This document shows positions 62,588 through 64,000 of a DNA stretch of 64,000 bases, one piece after another. A model generated the notes under the pieces. That model saw only the letters and a list, made by a program, of their open reading frames with translations. It was not told the origin of the DNA and searched no databases. The position numbers and the translations under genes were made by a program. Position 1 is the first letter of the stretch. Each line of letters starts with the position of its first letter. This DNA comes from Lucinisca nassula (Eukaryota; Mollusca; Bivalvia; Lucinida; Lucinidae): contig OY757021.1 in the NCBI GenBank assembly GCA_963580285.1, positions 93,359,221 to 93,423,220 of the forward strand, written 5' to 3'.

Positions 62588-62765
62588 ATGCACAGAAAAG
62601 AAAATAAAATGTTTACAAAAAAGCAGAAGACGGCCTTTGATCTGATAAAAAGGCCCAACTGCCTTGTTTATGTCCAGGCTGGGACAGGCACAACCCAAGT
62701 TATCGAGGAGATTGCTAGAGAGCTCCGTATTCAAGGGAAATGTTTGTCAGTTTCTTGCACAACGG
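62588..62765 (+). CDS. PIF1-like helicase, N-terminal exon or fragment
   Basis: ATG 62588 (or ATG 62609) opens M-F-T-K-K-Q-K-T-A-F-D-L-I and then V-Q-A-G-T-G-T-T-Q-V-I-E-E-I-A-R-E-L-R, C-L-S-V-S-C-T-T-G. This matches the start of the PIF1-type superfamily 1B helicase domain (Q-x2-A-x2-L-I, Walker A G-T-G-K-T/S, then the S/T-T-G-I-A motif). Walker A is at residues 31-37, and its essential Lys is Thr (ACA, residue 35). A donor-like ACGG/GTATCG follows at 62765/62766; otherwise a stop comes soon after. It is either the first exon of a diverged gene or a pseudogene. Such helicases also occur in Helitrons. Confidence 0.5.
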
Positions 62766-62824
62766 GTATCGTATAAAATCTATGTGTTTTTGGCAGAGTG
62801 CTAAAGAACGTGTGTACATGACGT

Positions 62825-63123
62825 TTGTTTGTTTGATTTGAGGTTTAACGTCCCCGTCAACACTGTAAAGGTCATTTTGGAGACGTTGCTTCCAATTTTG
62901 TGGGACTTTTACCCGACATTGAGATGAAATCACATCGCAAGCCCTGTCGCCCAATGAAACCAATAGGGTTTATTAGCATGGACGGTCCGCCTCGCACTGC
63001 GGTTCCTGGACAGGCTTAGATCCTCTAAGCGGTTCACCAGTACTAGTGGGGGCCAGATTCAGCTCTGCGTGGAAGCATCATGCAGCCCATATATTTCTTC
63101 AAGCCCCTATGGGCGGGGGCCGC
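62825..63123 (-). mobile_element. SINE K, copy 9, full length
   Basis: It is flanked by a perfect 14-bp target duplication TGTGTACATGACGT (62811-62824, 63124-63137). On the minus strand it starts GCGGCCCCCGCCCATAGGGG and ends GACGTTAAACCTCAAATCAA and ACAAACAA. It is the cleanest example of the family. It sits just after the PIF1-like exon. Confidence 0.92.
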
Positions 63124-63479
63124 TGTGTACATGACGTCGTCACCTTATGTTTAAACGCTCGTTCCCGGTACACGGCGACGGTTAGCTAAGCATAAAAAAT
63201 AAATAAATAAAAATGCAGCAGTGTTAAGCCAAACGGTTCAGAATTTTAGTTAAAAGAGATACGGCTTTAGAAATAACTTGAAATTGTTTTACAAATTTGA
63301 ATTCATAGTGGTCGGAATGACTGACGACTTTAAGCGTTTGTTCTAATATTGTTAACTTAATAACAATGGCTGTTTTGGTGCCAATAGGCCTGTGGGAATT
63401 TTCCTTCTTTTTTTTTTCTTTGTGATAAGTGGAATCGAAGGAAAAAGCGTTTCAACATGTATTTTGTCTAATGTTTGCT

Positions 63480-63515
<36 letters not shown>

Positions 63516-64000
63516 ATATTTGGATTAAATGTGTGGAGGTCTTAAGATTAAGTAGAGGGGTATGGAAATATTGTGTACTGTTCATTCCAGAGGTGGAAAG
63601 AACGGTATACAGACCTAAACTGCACCAACCTGGCCCAAGGATTATAAAACTTTTTTTCATGCTCAACTGAAAGGGTATGGTATTTATCCGGCTCATAAAT
63701 AAAAAAATGTAATGTGAAACACATAGAAAACAGTGTAGTTCATACTTACGTGAACGCATCGAGTCACATGATTTTCAGTGACATCAAGTGACGTCATGCT
63801 AAACTACGGTTCTCTACGGGCGTTGGTGAGGTCAACGCTGCCCCTCTCTTTGTAGTAAAATGGCGTGTAAATGTTTTTCAGTTTAAAACGTTTGCCCTAT
63901 AAGCATTATTTTTCGCCCAGTGATGAGGAGCAAAAATGCAATTATAAAAAATTAAACTTAATTTTTCTGCTATTCATGATAGTATGAACGACAGCGAGTC
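63124..64000. other. Right-end spacer
   Basis: A (TC)16 tract at 63482-63513 ends in TCAG and so looks like an extreme pyrimidine tract before an acceptor, but no exon follows convincingly. A minor repeat (AAGGATTATAAAACTTTTTT) lies at about 63640-63700, as at 50460. Nothing else is recognised. Confidence 0.4.

Noticed and set aside
63482..63513. (TC)n followed by AG as a super-strong splice acceptor
   Set aside because: No convincing exon follows. A simple microsatellite ending in CAG is enough to explain it.

Overview
This window is eukaryotic, intron-like DNA from a marine bivalve mollusc, probably a venerid-type clam. The organism call is inference: it rests on the style of its repeats (elements ending in a GCTCACC...GGTGAGC hairpin, TTAA-flanked palindromic MITEs, tRNA-derived SINEs with CACTCACTCA tails), which I associate with bivalve genomes, and no search was run. 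There are no bacterial genes or operons and no intact long ORF. Most long ORFs are accidental translations of tandem repeats.

Gene content is sparse. A set of short minus-strand segments with good splice borders and mostly compatible reading phases (about 62230-62301, 61313-61343, 50979-51072, 14833-15059, possibly 21711-21755 and 9050-9254, then 507-582, plus a possible 6-nt microexon at 29108-29113) suggests that most of the window is intron of one long minus-strand gene of unknown function. At the right end a plus-strand segment (62588-62765) encodes the start of a PIF1-like helicase whose Walker A lysine is replaced. It lies head to head with the candidate first exon of the minus-strand gene.

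Everything else is layered mobile DNA. (1) Long elements of 0.6-4.8 kb share one architecture: a 5' hairpin, a subterminal repeat of about 12 bp, tandem arrays, a GACGGACG-type microsatellite, a 3' hairpin holding the inverted copy of the subterminal repeat, and a TAAA-like end. They lie at 1961-5675, 2899-5511, 9516-14358, 16570-18186, 19326-20908, 25461-27229, 27521-28086, 29738-30880 and 57312-61077, and resemble non-autonomous Helentron/HINE or 'pearl'-type elements. Two of their array types carry nuclear-receptor-type sites in every unit: inverted AGGTCA repeats with 3-bp spacing, and direct repeats with 2-bp spacing. (2) Several families of TTAA-flanked palindromic MITEs, one with about 15 similar copies, share a common core palindrome despite having different ends. 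(3) There are three or more SINE families, a LINE 3' fragment, a broken mariner (12956-14320), a CpG-rich foldback element (33347-34653) and many nested insertions.

Layout: 0-6 kb nested tandem-repeat elements; 6-9.5 kb MITEs; 9.5-14.4 kb a four-level nest ending in mariner; 15-25 kb MITEs plus two array elements; 25-28 kb two array elements in a duplicated host segment; 29-48 kb dense MITE and SINE territory with the foldback element; 46.9-47.7 kb a 161-bp satellite; 49.6-50.3 kb a perfect 333-bp duplication; 50.5-57 kb more MITEs; 57.3-61.1 kb a composite array element; 61.3-64 kb the gene-proximal region.
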